From positions 41,575,182 to 41,639,181 of the forward strand of contig CM068384.1 of the NCBI GenBank assembly GCA_034770075.1: DNA of 64,000 nt, given 5' to 3'. The notes beneath the pieces were generated by a model. The model was not told where the DNA came from, did no database searches, and worked only from the letters and a program-made list of their open reading frames with translations. Position numbers and translations under genes: made by a program. Positions 45,706 through 55,560 of this stretch are shown piece after piece. This stretch comes from Aralia elata. Lineage: Eukaryota > Streptophyta > Magnoliopsida > Apiales > Araliaceae. The number at the start of each line of letters is the position of its first letter. Position 1 is the stretch's first letter.

Positions 45706-48700
45706 ATGGATGATGTTGTTATATTTGGTAGTGTAAGTTTTTCATCTGATTAACTTTCATGTGATTAACTCTCTCTATTAACTCTCCCTTTGGTGTATGT
45801 TGTTATATTTGATTTTTTAATAACTTATTTATTATAATTTATTTTCATTAATGTCGTGACAGATGGATGACGACCTAGATAATACCGTATGATAAGTTTT
45901 TCTTACTCATCATTTTCTTACTTACTATTCAATGTTTTATTATTTAATATTTTTTTTACTACAGGTTCGAAGACTTCGTCCTAATAATGTAGGAGTAATA
46001 ATTCCTCACACCTATTTCTCATTCATTTTTTATTTTCTTTTTTTGCTTTTAAGTAGCGTTTTCTTACACAGAGGGAGAAAAAAAGGTCTGGTGCTTTGGC
46101 GAATGCCAAATTTAAGGGAAAAGAAAAAGCAACCGCTTCTAGCCAAGGAACAAAAAATAAAGATTGCCAACTGGTATCCCTTTTAATCCTACTCTTTTCT
46201 TTATGTTTTACAATGAATTTGGATGTTATTGAATGAAAAAAAAAATAACTTTCTTTTTATGTAGAACTCTTTATTTGTCAACATGTTTTCGGTTTTTCTC
46301 ATTTAATATTAGTTTTTTTTTCGTGTTATTCTGTGTATACAATTGACTTTCTAAGGAACTATGATTTTTTGTTATGACATATTATTTGTATCATTTGTTG
46401 GGTCCCATTTTTTAAAACTCTAAATTTGTTTGAACATTCCATAATTTGAATCATAGATCAATAGTGAAACCTCAACCTTTCTCATTAGTTTGAAGCATAT
46501 TTTGATCTTATTTATAGTATACCTTTCAATATGCTATTGATCGAGCATATTACTATAGAACATGTTACTCTATGCTCTGATATTGCATTAGTAAACAGTG
46601 TGTTGATGCAAACTGTAAAACTATAATGTTATATCAAAATCAACAACATGTCAATTGGGACAACTTGCACGTTAAATCAACAAAATAATAATTATTTTTT
46701 TATGAGTTTGTGGTTTAGGCACCAAACTATAATGTTCTATCAATATCAACATTGCCGCAATGTGCGAGGCTTGCTGGGAAAGAAAATGAGTGCTCCAAAT
46801 GCCAATGGGGACAACTTGCACGTCACGAAAGAGATCGATCAAAACACCGTGCCCCCGTTCAACCTAGATTTTTTCCTTCTTTACCACCAAGTCGTCGTCG
46901 CCGAGCATGCCTAGAACGAGAATCAAATAAAAGGGCCCGCCTTCAACCAATGACTTTGTCTACCAACATTTCCCATCCTGTAACAGACAATATAGTGACA
47001 ACAAATGTTTTAGAGTCATCGTCAACCACCTTGCTTCAAAATCTTAATGACGATTGTACAACATTTGTTTCACGGTGGTTGTCTGTGGCCATCATGAATC
47101 AAGAAAATCCTCCTCAAAATCTTGAAGAAGGCACACCATCAAATATCTCAACGGTGTCGCCTGTGACTACCATGCTCCAAGACATTCCTCCTCAAAACCT
47201 TTACAAAAGCACAACAACGGTCTTGGAACCATTCTCCCCATGTTTCCCAGGGGCATCGTATATAACAAACATGTTCCAACAAATGCGTAATCCGAATGAA
47301 GGCACCAGGTGTTCGCTATAAGTTTTAATTTTCTATTCTCACTCTTGCTGTCTTATTCATGTTCTCCTTTTAAATTTATATTCAATTTATATAATCAAAT
47401 TGTATGACATCTATAATTTTATCTGTAGTGCCTACACAGTAGAAGGTGTAGCTATGGATGTTACATTTAATCCTCGAAACCATGAAATTCCAGATCGTCA
47501 TTTCCTCGGCTTGATGAATCGAACATGTCCTCATTGTTCTGCCTTACACTGGCTTGCTGAAAAATTAACAAAATCATCTGTATCAAATCCTCTCTTTGGT
47601 AAATGTTGTTTACAAGGAAAAATTAGACTACCTCCACTTATTGCACCTCCTTTAATGCTTAAAGCATTGTATGACGACAATGATGAACAATCAAAATCGT
47701 TTCGTCAGCACACACGAGAGTATAATGCAGCTAATGCGTTTACGAGTCTTGGTGCTACTTTGGATGACAGATTAATTGCCGGGAGGGGGCCTAGAACATT
47801 CACCATCCATGGAGAATTACGCCATCGAACAGGATCGCTTATGCCACAACCAGGGTGTGAGCCAATTTACTCTCAATTGTATATTTATGATCCTAATTCA
47901 GCTTTAGATATTCGTACCAACAAAAATCCTAACTTGAGAAGGGATGTTTTGAAAAACCATTCAAGATTGTTTATTGCAAGTAAATCCATTTCCTATGAAA
48001 TTTCGGCAGGCTCACATAATTTTAAGTGAATTGGAATTGACGGGGGTGAATTTACCAGCCTATCTTCACTACAGTTCTGTAACAGACCGACGTCGATATA
48101 ATCTCCCAACAACTGATGAGATTGCGGTAATATTACCGGGAGATGGAACTGAATCAAGTGGAATGAGAGATATTGTGTTACATTTGAGAGGAGATAATGG
48201 TTTGCTGCAGATTAATGAGTGTCATCCGGCCTATTTGCCATTACATTATGTGGTATTGTTCCCTTATGGTGAGCTAGGATGGAATCCAGATTTGAAACAG
48301 TGGAATGCTTCCCAAGGTGGACCTTCATCTACTCGACTAACACAATTGCAATATTACAGTTATCGTATGTTCCAACGTGACACTGAGTATTCAACAATTT
48401 TGAGAGCTGGAAAACTTTTTCAGGAATTTGTAGTAGATGCTTGGGCCGCTACTGAACAAAATCGGTTGACATACTACAAGTTGAATCAATCGAAGCTTCG
48501 TGCAGAACTTTACCAAGGTCTTACAGATGTTTGTGCAGATGAGCTTGATCCTGAACAAGTTGGTCAACGAATGGTTTTGCCATCTTCATTCACTGGTAGT
48601 GCAAGACATATGTTTGAAATTTTTCAAGATTCAATGGCTATCACGCGGTATAATCAACAGCCGGATATTTTTCTAACTATGAATACAAATCCCAAATGGC

Positions 48701-51659
48701 CTGAAATTACTAAATCACTATTTCTAAATCAGATCCCTACTGACCGTCCTGATTTAGTGGCCCGTGTTTTTGAGTTAAAGCGAAATTTTTTGATGAAGGA
48801 GATAGAAACAAACATCTTTGGTAGAAAAGTGGCGCATGTTTTTACAATTGAATTCCAAAAAAGGGGGTTACCGCACATGCATGCACTTTTGTTCCTTCAT
48901 GGTTCAGATAAAATTCAAACATGTGCTCAAGTGGACAGAGTAGTGTGTGCTGAATTTCCGGATTGTCAAACTGATCCATTGCTTTTTGAAACAATCATAG
49001 GTTGCATGGTACACGGACCATGTGGTGCTCGAAATCCACAAGCACCATGTATGGAAAATGGGGGTGTGTACCAAGCGGTACCCTCGATCATTTGTTGAAT
49101 CAACAAGTATGGACTCCGATGGATATCCTGTCTATCGTCGTCGTAATACTGGTCAGAAATACACCGTGAGGGGGCAAGAAATTGATAATAGAGACGTTGT
49201 GCCACATAATCCGTATTTATCAAGAATGTTCAACTGTCATATCAATGTTGAAGTTTGTGCAGGAATTAGATGTGTAAAATACATTCACAAGTATATTTAT
49301 AAAGGACATGATCGCGCAACAATAGTACTTGGAGGAATTAATGAGATCCAACAATATCTTGATGCTAGGTATATTGGACCTCCAGAAGCTGCGTGGCGAT
49401 TGTTTGGTAATCCTTTACATGAAGAGATTCCGTCAGTTGTACGATTGGCACTTCATTTGCCCGGGATGCATCGTGTTTGTCTTTAACCCTGCTGAATCTT
49501 TTGATACGATCCTTTCTAAAGGTGCACAACAACAAACAACTCTAACTGGCTTTTTTGATTGTTGCGCTACAAATGAATCTGCCCGTGTATTAACTTATCA
49601 GGAATTTCCCCAAAAATTTGTTTGGAACAAGTCTATCAATAAATGGACTCCAAGACAAAGGGGTTATGCAATTGGTAGAATGTACTTTGCTAGCCCTAAT
49701 TCAGGTGAACGATTTTATTTGCGCTTGCTTTTAACTGTTGTCAAAGGACCTACTTCATTCGACTGGCTACGCACGGTAAATAATGTTATGCATGATACAT
49801 TCAAGTCAGCATGTGTTGCAAGAGGACTTCTTGAAGACGATGAAGAATGGATACAATGTCTTCATGAGGCTGCAATTATGAGAACAGGATACCAATTAAG
49901 GAGACTATTTGCTATAATTCTAACTGAATGCTTTCCATTGCATCCATTTGAATTGTGGAAGCAATTCTCAACACATATATGTGATGATTTAGCACACAAG
50001 ATTCGTACTATGTTTGGTATTTTGAATCCAACTGATGCTCATATTGAAGATTATGGTTTATATTTGATGAATCAATTGCTCCATGAGTCGGGGAAGAGTT
50101 TAGTTGACTTTCCACCCATGCCACAACCAACTGGAAATTGGAATGCAATAGTTGGAAATAGATTACTGTTTGAGCACCAACAACTTGAGAATGAAGCACG
50201 ACAGTCAGATGCACAAATTAATGTTGACGGCCTTAATGATGCACAACTTGCTGCTTATACTGCTGTCACAACGTCAGTATGTGAAAACATAGCAACTACT
50301 TTCTTTTTGAGTGGAGGTGCTGGGACGGGGAAAACGTTTTTGTACAATACCATTGCAACCAAATTACGTAGCTATGGACATGTTGTTGTTACTGTGGCTT
50401 CATCTGGTATTGCATCGTTGTTATTGGTAGGGGGGCGCACTGCACATTCTACATTTTGTATTCCTTTAGAAACCCTAGATAATTCAATATGTGGCTTCAC
50501 TAAACAATCAATGCATGCTGAATTGTTTAGAAAAACAAAGTTGATAATATGGGATGAAGTTCCTATGCAACATCGATATTGTGTTGAGGCAGTTGATCGC
50601 ACCCTTCAAGATATCAGAGATGATAAAAGACCTTTTGGGGGTATCACTGTTGTCCTAGGTGGAGACTTTCGACAAATATTGCCTGTTATTCCTAAAGGCG
50701 TTCGCTATGGAAAGATATATGTGTTTTGACTCTGGGTTTAAACATGCGATTAACGTGCACAGACGTTCGAAATACTAATTTTGCTCAATTCTTGATGGAG
50801 GTAATATTTCATTCAACCTTGAATTGAATTTTATAACATGATGCTTTGAATTAAATCTCACTTTGTGACTAATTATACTTTCATTTTTTAGATTGGGACC
50901 AATCCACAAGAAATTGTGAATCTTCCATCTACAATAAACCGGTGTCATAATCTAAATGAATTGATATTTAGAATCTATCCACAATTGGATGTGGTTGGTA
51001 TAGTGACTCCAATCTTTCTCACTGAACGCACAATTCTATCTGCTCGCAATGACGACGTCAGTGATATAAATGCTGTAGCACTGAATATTACTCCGGGAGA
51101 AACAATTACTTTTTTAGCTGCAGATAAAATGTCTGAAGGTGATGAGCTTGATCGTACCATTAGGAATCGATATCCTAATGAGTACTTAAACTCGCTGAAT
51201 CCTTCAGGGTTGCCACCGTTTAAATTGGAGTTGAAAGTTGGATGCCCAATAATGTTGTTACGAAATATTGCACCTAAAGATGGACTTTGTAATGGCACGC
51301 GATTGATGGTTGTTAGATGTGCCTCAAGGGTAATCGAAGCTCGGATATTAAATGGAGATAAAATTGGCAATTTAGTCTTCATTCCGAGAATATCATTGAC
51401 ACCAACATCTTTGGACTTGCCTTTTCGAATGACAAGACGTCAGTTTCCTGTCCGATTAACTTATGCTATGACAATCAATAAAGCCCAAGGACAATCTGTC
51501 AAGTTCGTTGGGATTGATTTACGGACACCTGTTTTTAGTCATGGACACCTTTATGTGGCACTTTCTAGATGCACATCTTCGGATCGTATTACTGTTCTCC
51601 TTCCGGAAGATGAGTCGAATTGCACCACAAATATCGTTTACCCAGAAGTTTTGTTATAA
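45706..51659 (+). pseudogene. Helitron Rep/helicase gene (seven proposed exons)
   Basis: Proposed exons with GT-AG introns and matching phases: 45706-45732, 45863-45886, 45965-45988, 46072-46173, 46719-47308, 47429-50800, 50892-51659. The first three are only 8-9 codons each and less certain. Rep: Helitron-like N block (YSYRMFQRDTEYSTILRAGK, LFQEFVVDAW), HUH motif in GLPHMHALLFL (about 48865-48895) and catalytic tyrosines in CVKYIHKYIYKG (about 49270-49305). Helicase, PIF1 type: Walker A GGAGTGKT (about 50315), Walker B LIIWDEVP, GGDFRQILPVI, and late motifs FPVRLTYAMTINKAQGQS and HLYVALSR. Rep nicks and joins DNA for rolling-circle transposition; the helicase unwinds it. Three one-base frameshifts (about 47965, 49062, 49475) and a deletion of about 15-20 codons near 50710 disable it. 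Confidence 0.87.
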
Positions 51660-51770
51660 TATTCTCACGACAAGTAAATGGTATAGTTTAAACAAGTTTA
51701 TTTCTACTAAATTATGTAATCTTTTCAACATCTCAACTTTTAATTTTACAATTAGGTTCATTCTTTGTAG

Positions 51771-52072
51771 GATTGGAGTGATTTTTTCAACGAGAACGAT
51801 AAAGTATATACAATGGACTTTTGTGGATGGGGCCGACGTAATCAGGTAAATCTACTTTTATGTCATTGCATCACAATAACTTTACTATTCCTACAATATA
51901 AATAGTGTTAATTTTATTGTTTATGTGAATAATTTAGGTGGTTGCGTATTCTCCTCATCGGGCAAAGTTCGTTCGTATTGATACAAGGACATTAAGGATA
52001 GTGATGAAGAGAAGGTTTAAAGGGATGAAGAATACATTTAAGAGACTCCAGTACCGACCTGTCCCCATTTGA
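51771..52072 (+). other. Possible two-exon short ORF after the helicase
   Basis: 51771-51845 and 51938-52072 are open in a consistent phase across a 92-bp GT-AG intron. The 69-residue product includes KVYTMDFCGWGRRNQ and YSPHRAKFVRIDTRTL, is basic at its C-terminus and ends with TGA. Preceded by an acceptor-like TTCTTTGTAG. No family recognised. It could be a last exon pair of the Helitron gene or a captured fragment. Confidence 0.35.
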
Positions 52073-52600
52073 CGATGACTAACCCACTACTGACCAAACA
52101 ATTGTCTAGGTGTGAAAGTCTCTCTTACTAAGACTCTATATTTCTCTACTTCGCATGCAGACACACAACACACACAATACATGCACAAACACACACATAA
52201 CTGTAATCGATCAAACACTCGCAAATCAAACTCACACACCATTATACCGCCACCAATACAAATTTATGATTTAAATCATTAAGCAAATGAACCGTTTGTT
52301 GAAATGGTACTGAGATAACTTTATTTGATTGTAAGCATACATTCATCCATATCTTTTCCTAAATAAATTGCTAATTTATTACAATCTCTCTAAATTCTTA
52401 CTTATATCAATCTAAATCACCTCCCCCCCCCCAACTACATACAAATGTGTGTAATCATTTATATTTTAGATAATTCAGGGAAAAGTAAGGGGTCTTATGT
52501 TTTGGATTTAGAATTATTTTATTTTGACGCACATATTTCGATAATTTTTATATTTCAAATATTTCAGGTATACATTGAAGGATACTTGATGTAAGCTGTA
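52073..52600. other. Helitron 3' noncoding region
   Basis: AT-rich, with an ACAC-rich microsatellite (52155-52240) and a C-run of about 11 at 52424. No ORF of interest. Confidence 0.5.
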
Positions 52601-52609
52601 AAGAATATG

Positions 52610-53385
52610 AAGTTGTTTCTCTATTTTCTGCATGTGTATATTTTTTGTGTTCCGTCCTTTGTAAAATATACATTGAAGGATTAATTGGAGGATACTTGAG
52701 TATGGAATGATGGTTGTTTTTGTGGTTTTGATATGTATTGATTATTGTAAGTTTTGTAAACAGGTTTTAGATTTTTCTGGATATCTATTTTTAAAGGAAA
52801 CTCTGCCGAAAATTTGTTGAAATTAGTAGCGACTAATTTGATGTTTTTGGTGCTTAGATATGTGTTGCTTATTGAGTATATATTAATTTTTTTGCATGTA
52901 TGTATTTTTTGTATTCCGTCTTTTGTAAAAATTAACTAATCATACATGGTTATGATGATTTTGGGTATGGAATGATGGTTGTTTTGGTGGTTTGGATATG
53001 TATCGATTATTGTAAGTTTTATAAACAGGTTTAGATTTTTCTAGATATCTATTTTTAAAGGAAACTCTGCCGAAATTTCTTGAAAATAGTAGCGACTAAC
53101 TTGATGTTTTGGTGCTTGGATGTGTTGATTATTGAGTATGTATTATTTTGCTACATGTGTGTATTTTTTGTGTTCCGGCTTTTGTAAAGTTAACTAATCA
53201 TACATGGTTATGATATTTTGTGTATGGAATGATAGGTTGTTTTGGTAGTTTGGATATGTATTGATGATTGTATGTTTTTTATACAAGTTTAGATTTTTCT
53301 GGCTAACTATTTTTTTAAGGAAACTGCCGAAATTTATTGAAATTAGTAGCGACTAGCTTGATATTATGTCTATTTTTTCGTTACT
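52610..53385. repeat. Tandem repeat, about 255 bp x 3, before the Helitron 3' end
   Basis: Three diverged copies (about 52620-52880, 52894-53148, 53149-53385), each with TGTATTTTTTGT, GGAATGATGGTTGTTTT-like, GATATGTATTGATTATTG-like, GGAAACTCTGCCGAAA-like and GTAGCGACTA blocks in order. The last copy runs directly into the terminal hairpin, so the repeats may extend the 3' recognition region. Confidence 0.8.
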
Positions 53386-53414
53386 CCGTGCCTTCAGGCA
53401 CGGGTAATTACTAG
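53386..53414 (+). terminator. Helitron 3' terminal hairpin and CTAG end
   Basis: 7-bp perfect stem CCGTGCC/GGCACGG with a TTCA loop, 7 nt spacer, then CTAG. This is the transposition terminator, not a transcription terminator. Confidence 0.9.
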
Positions 53415-53720
53415 TATATCTATATGAATGTAATCCCAGCTTTTGTATAAATAGTGGGATAACTTTTGTAAGTCCCAACTTCTGTATATAAGTTGTGGAA
53501 TAGCTGTAAATCCCGACTTTTATTATTATAAAGCGATAGTAAATGTTTATAGTAATATACGTTATGTGATGTAAGGTGTTATGCACTAGCCAAATGCATA
53601 TGAATATAAACATGATTATGAAAATATTTATAAAGTGTTGGAAGTGACTTAAATGTTTTAAGAATAAGTCATAAATGATCGATGATAAGGTAATAACGAG
53701 AATCTTTATTACACAGAAAG
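53415..53720 (+). other. G3 spacer before gag
   Basis: AT-rich. Contains three related units, each with CCCA/CCCG followed by a short dyad (about 53435-53462, 53480-53510, 53510-53535), and no ORF. An acceptor-like TTATTACACAG ends ten bases before the gag ATG. Confidence 0.45.
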
Positions 53721-53926
53721 ATGCTGCCTAGGAGAAGAGCCCCAATAGAACCAACACAAGAAGAATCAGTGAATGGAGGAAGGGAACAAGTTAATCCAAT
53801 GTAGCAGTTTATGGATATGTTAATAGGAGCCCTACAGAATAGGGATCCTACCGCGGTAAATCCAAATCTGCCAGAAAATCATTTGGCAAACTTCAAAGAT
53901 TTCAAGGCCATAGGACCCCCAGAGTT
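53721..53926 (+). pseudogene. G3 gag, N-terminal part
   Basis: Starts MLPRRRAPIEPTQEES, has a TAG after QVNPM, then FMDMLIGALQNRDP and NFKDFKAIGPPEF, typical of chromovirus gag. It ends at the insertion of the next element. GAGTT (53922-53926) is the left target duplication. Confidence 0.8.
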
Positions 53927-55081
53927 TGATAGACTCCACGTCACGCTTGCGTGAGGTGGTCGTCGCCCGAATCGTTTCTAGTAAGCAGATTAATGGACTT
54001 TTTCGAAATCTTAACCCAACATCTAATTTGGAGACGAGAATCTTGATATATTCGATCAAGCAATTGAATTCACGTAGGATGGAACACCAACAACACTTAG
54101 ACCCTCATTTAGATGGAAAACGATAATCTTCGTATGATTGTATGATGTGGTAGAATAACGCCACACACAACTATGGATTGTTGTATGATAAGTTAGATAT
54201 GAATCTCAAAAGAAAAACTAAGAAATTAGCTTAGAAATTCTTCAAAGAACCAAAAGTAGAGAATAACTCTCAAGTATGAATAAACTCTGAATAATATTAT
54301 ATTGTTGACTGAATTCATTAATGATTACAGTACTCATGTCTATTTATACTAATAACATGAAACCCTAATCCTATAAGGAAATAAGAATTTGAATGGAAAT
54401 AGAAATCCTATCTAATAAACATCCTAGTTACAATAGAATAGGAAAAGATCCCCAAAAGATTGCATTAAATCTGATTAAAAACCTTCCTCGGAATCCATGC
54501 TTAGGCCCAAGCGCCTAGGCGCTTGGAATTGCGCTGTCTGGAGCACCTAGGCGCTCACTTGCAGAATGCCCAAGAGTGTCCAAGCGCCTAGGCGCTTGCC
54601 AGAAAATCCCAAAATTCTGCTGCGACGTCCTTTGGAAAAATGGTCATAACTTTTGATTCGGGAAGAGTTACGGAACCTGCTACCTATCAAATCGAAGATC
54701 TCAATGAGGCCTACAACTTTTATTCTTTGAGTGTTTAGAGATACGGGATGGAGAAAGATAGAAATTATACCCGAAGGGACCGCTATATAAATGACATCTC
54801 GAAACTCCTCAATCTCCATTCCAAGCATCCTTGAACCAACTTCCATTGTTCCGTACATTGCATGATGCCTTGGCTTGGGTTGATTCGGCCTTACTAAATA
54901 GATGGTATCTAGTAATCCCAAATCACATGATTGATCCTCTCCTTGCCGTTCATATGAATTTAGCTCCAATGTACGCATCCTTGAATGGATTTCAATCCAA
55001 TCACTCGCCACTAACTGATGAACCTCTTGAACTCGAGTTGAGTGAATGTTGTTCGATGCGAGCCTGGTCAGGATTGTATCA
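53927..55081 (-). repeat. 3' LTR of the 53.9-60.0 kb element (1155 bp)
   Basis: Contains the GTAG-64-GTTATG module (sense G at 54714 and 54650) and palindromes of the type AAGCGCCTAGGCGCTT at about 54508-54595, including the perfect 18-mer CAAGCGCCTAGGCGCTTG at about 54577. Confidence 0.9.
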
Positions 55082-55560
55082 TTCCCCTCCTCTTGAAAAG
55101 GATTTGTCCTCAAATCTGACATTCCCTCCTCTTGAAAAGGATTTACCCACAAATCTGATCCTACATAAAAACAAACCAAATTAGTAGCATCAAACAAAAC
55201 ATACTCCCAAATCTCAACTTGCAAAAGAAATATGAAAGCAATATTAACAATGCAAGTAAAAATATGGAAATAGTCATCAAAAACTCCAACTCCTGCAAAG
55301 GACATAACAACATCTGGCAACTCCCACGTATCGACATGAACAACTTGTAAACATCTCTTTCCAAGCAGTAATCGAATTAACATAACACCCTGCAAGCTCC
55401 TCGTAACACAACTTGGAAACTTAATCTTTTGATCTCTTTCGCTCAAGAACTTGTCCACATCAACATGATGCTTTTCCACATGTAAACCAAATTCTTCCAA
55501 AATGCTAATTAAAACAAAACCAACTAAATTAGCAACTAAAACAAAAACACAATCAAAGTT
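54547..55560 (-). CDS. C-terminal open stretch crossing PPT into LTR
   Basis: In frame with the upstream ORF after a TGA at 55561-55563. First segment FVLVANLVGFVLISI and a later block VVMSFAGVGVFDDY with IVNIAFIFLLQV are hydrophobic and could span a membrane. Then NPFQEEG occurs twice (the translated duplicated PPT), followed by NDTILTRL as the frame enters the LTR, where it stays open for about 180 codons. NPF-EEG-NDTIL-type ends are known from Reina-like gypsy polyproteins. The rest has no recognised domain. Confidence 0.45.
   Translation of the reverse strand, partial: NFDCVFVLVANLVGFVLISILEEFGLHVEKHHVDVDKFLSERDQKIKFPSCVTRSLQGVMLIRLLLGKRCLQVVHVDTWELPDVVMSFAGVGVFDDYFHIFTCIVNIAFIFLLQVEIWEYVLFDATNLVCFYVGSDLWVNPFQEEGMSDLRTNPFQEEGNDTILTRLASNNIHSTRVQEVHQLVASDWIEIHSRMRTLELNSYERQGEDQSCDLGLLDTIYLVRPNQPKPRHHAMYGTMEVGSRMLGMEIEEFRDVIYIAVPSGIISIFLHPVSLNTQRIKVVGLIEIFDLIGSRFRNSSRIKSYDHFSKGRRSRILGFSGKRLGAWTLLGILQVSA
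55082..55165 (-). promoter_or_regulatory. Polypurine tract, present twice in tandem
   Basis: The minus strand reads AAGAGGAGGGAA next to the LTR start (55082-55093) and again about 40 bp upstream (55122-55133), in a tandem 40-bp duplication. The copy beside the LTR is the one expected to be used. Confidence 0.8.

Larger units (their letters stand above)
41259..53414 (+). mobile_element. Helitron (autonomous type, decayed), about 12.2 kb
   Basis: 3' end: hairpin CCGTGCC-TTCA-GGCACGG (53386-53403), then CTAG at 53411-53414, followed by T. 5' end: TCTATATAATAAAG at 41259 preceded by A, so insertion is between A and T with no target duplication, as for Helitrons. It encodes a Rep/helicase (45706-51659). 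A second sequence identical over the first 13 bases of the 5' end (TCTATATAATAAA) occurs at 44053, so the transposed unit could be 9.4 kb instead. G3 gag spacer sequence flanks both sides. Confidence 0.88.
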
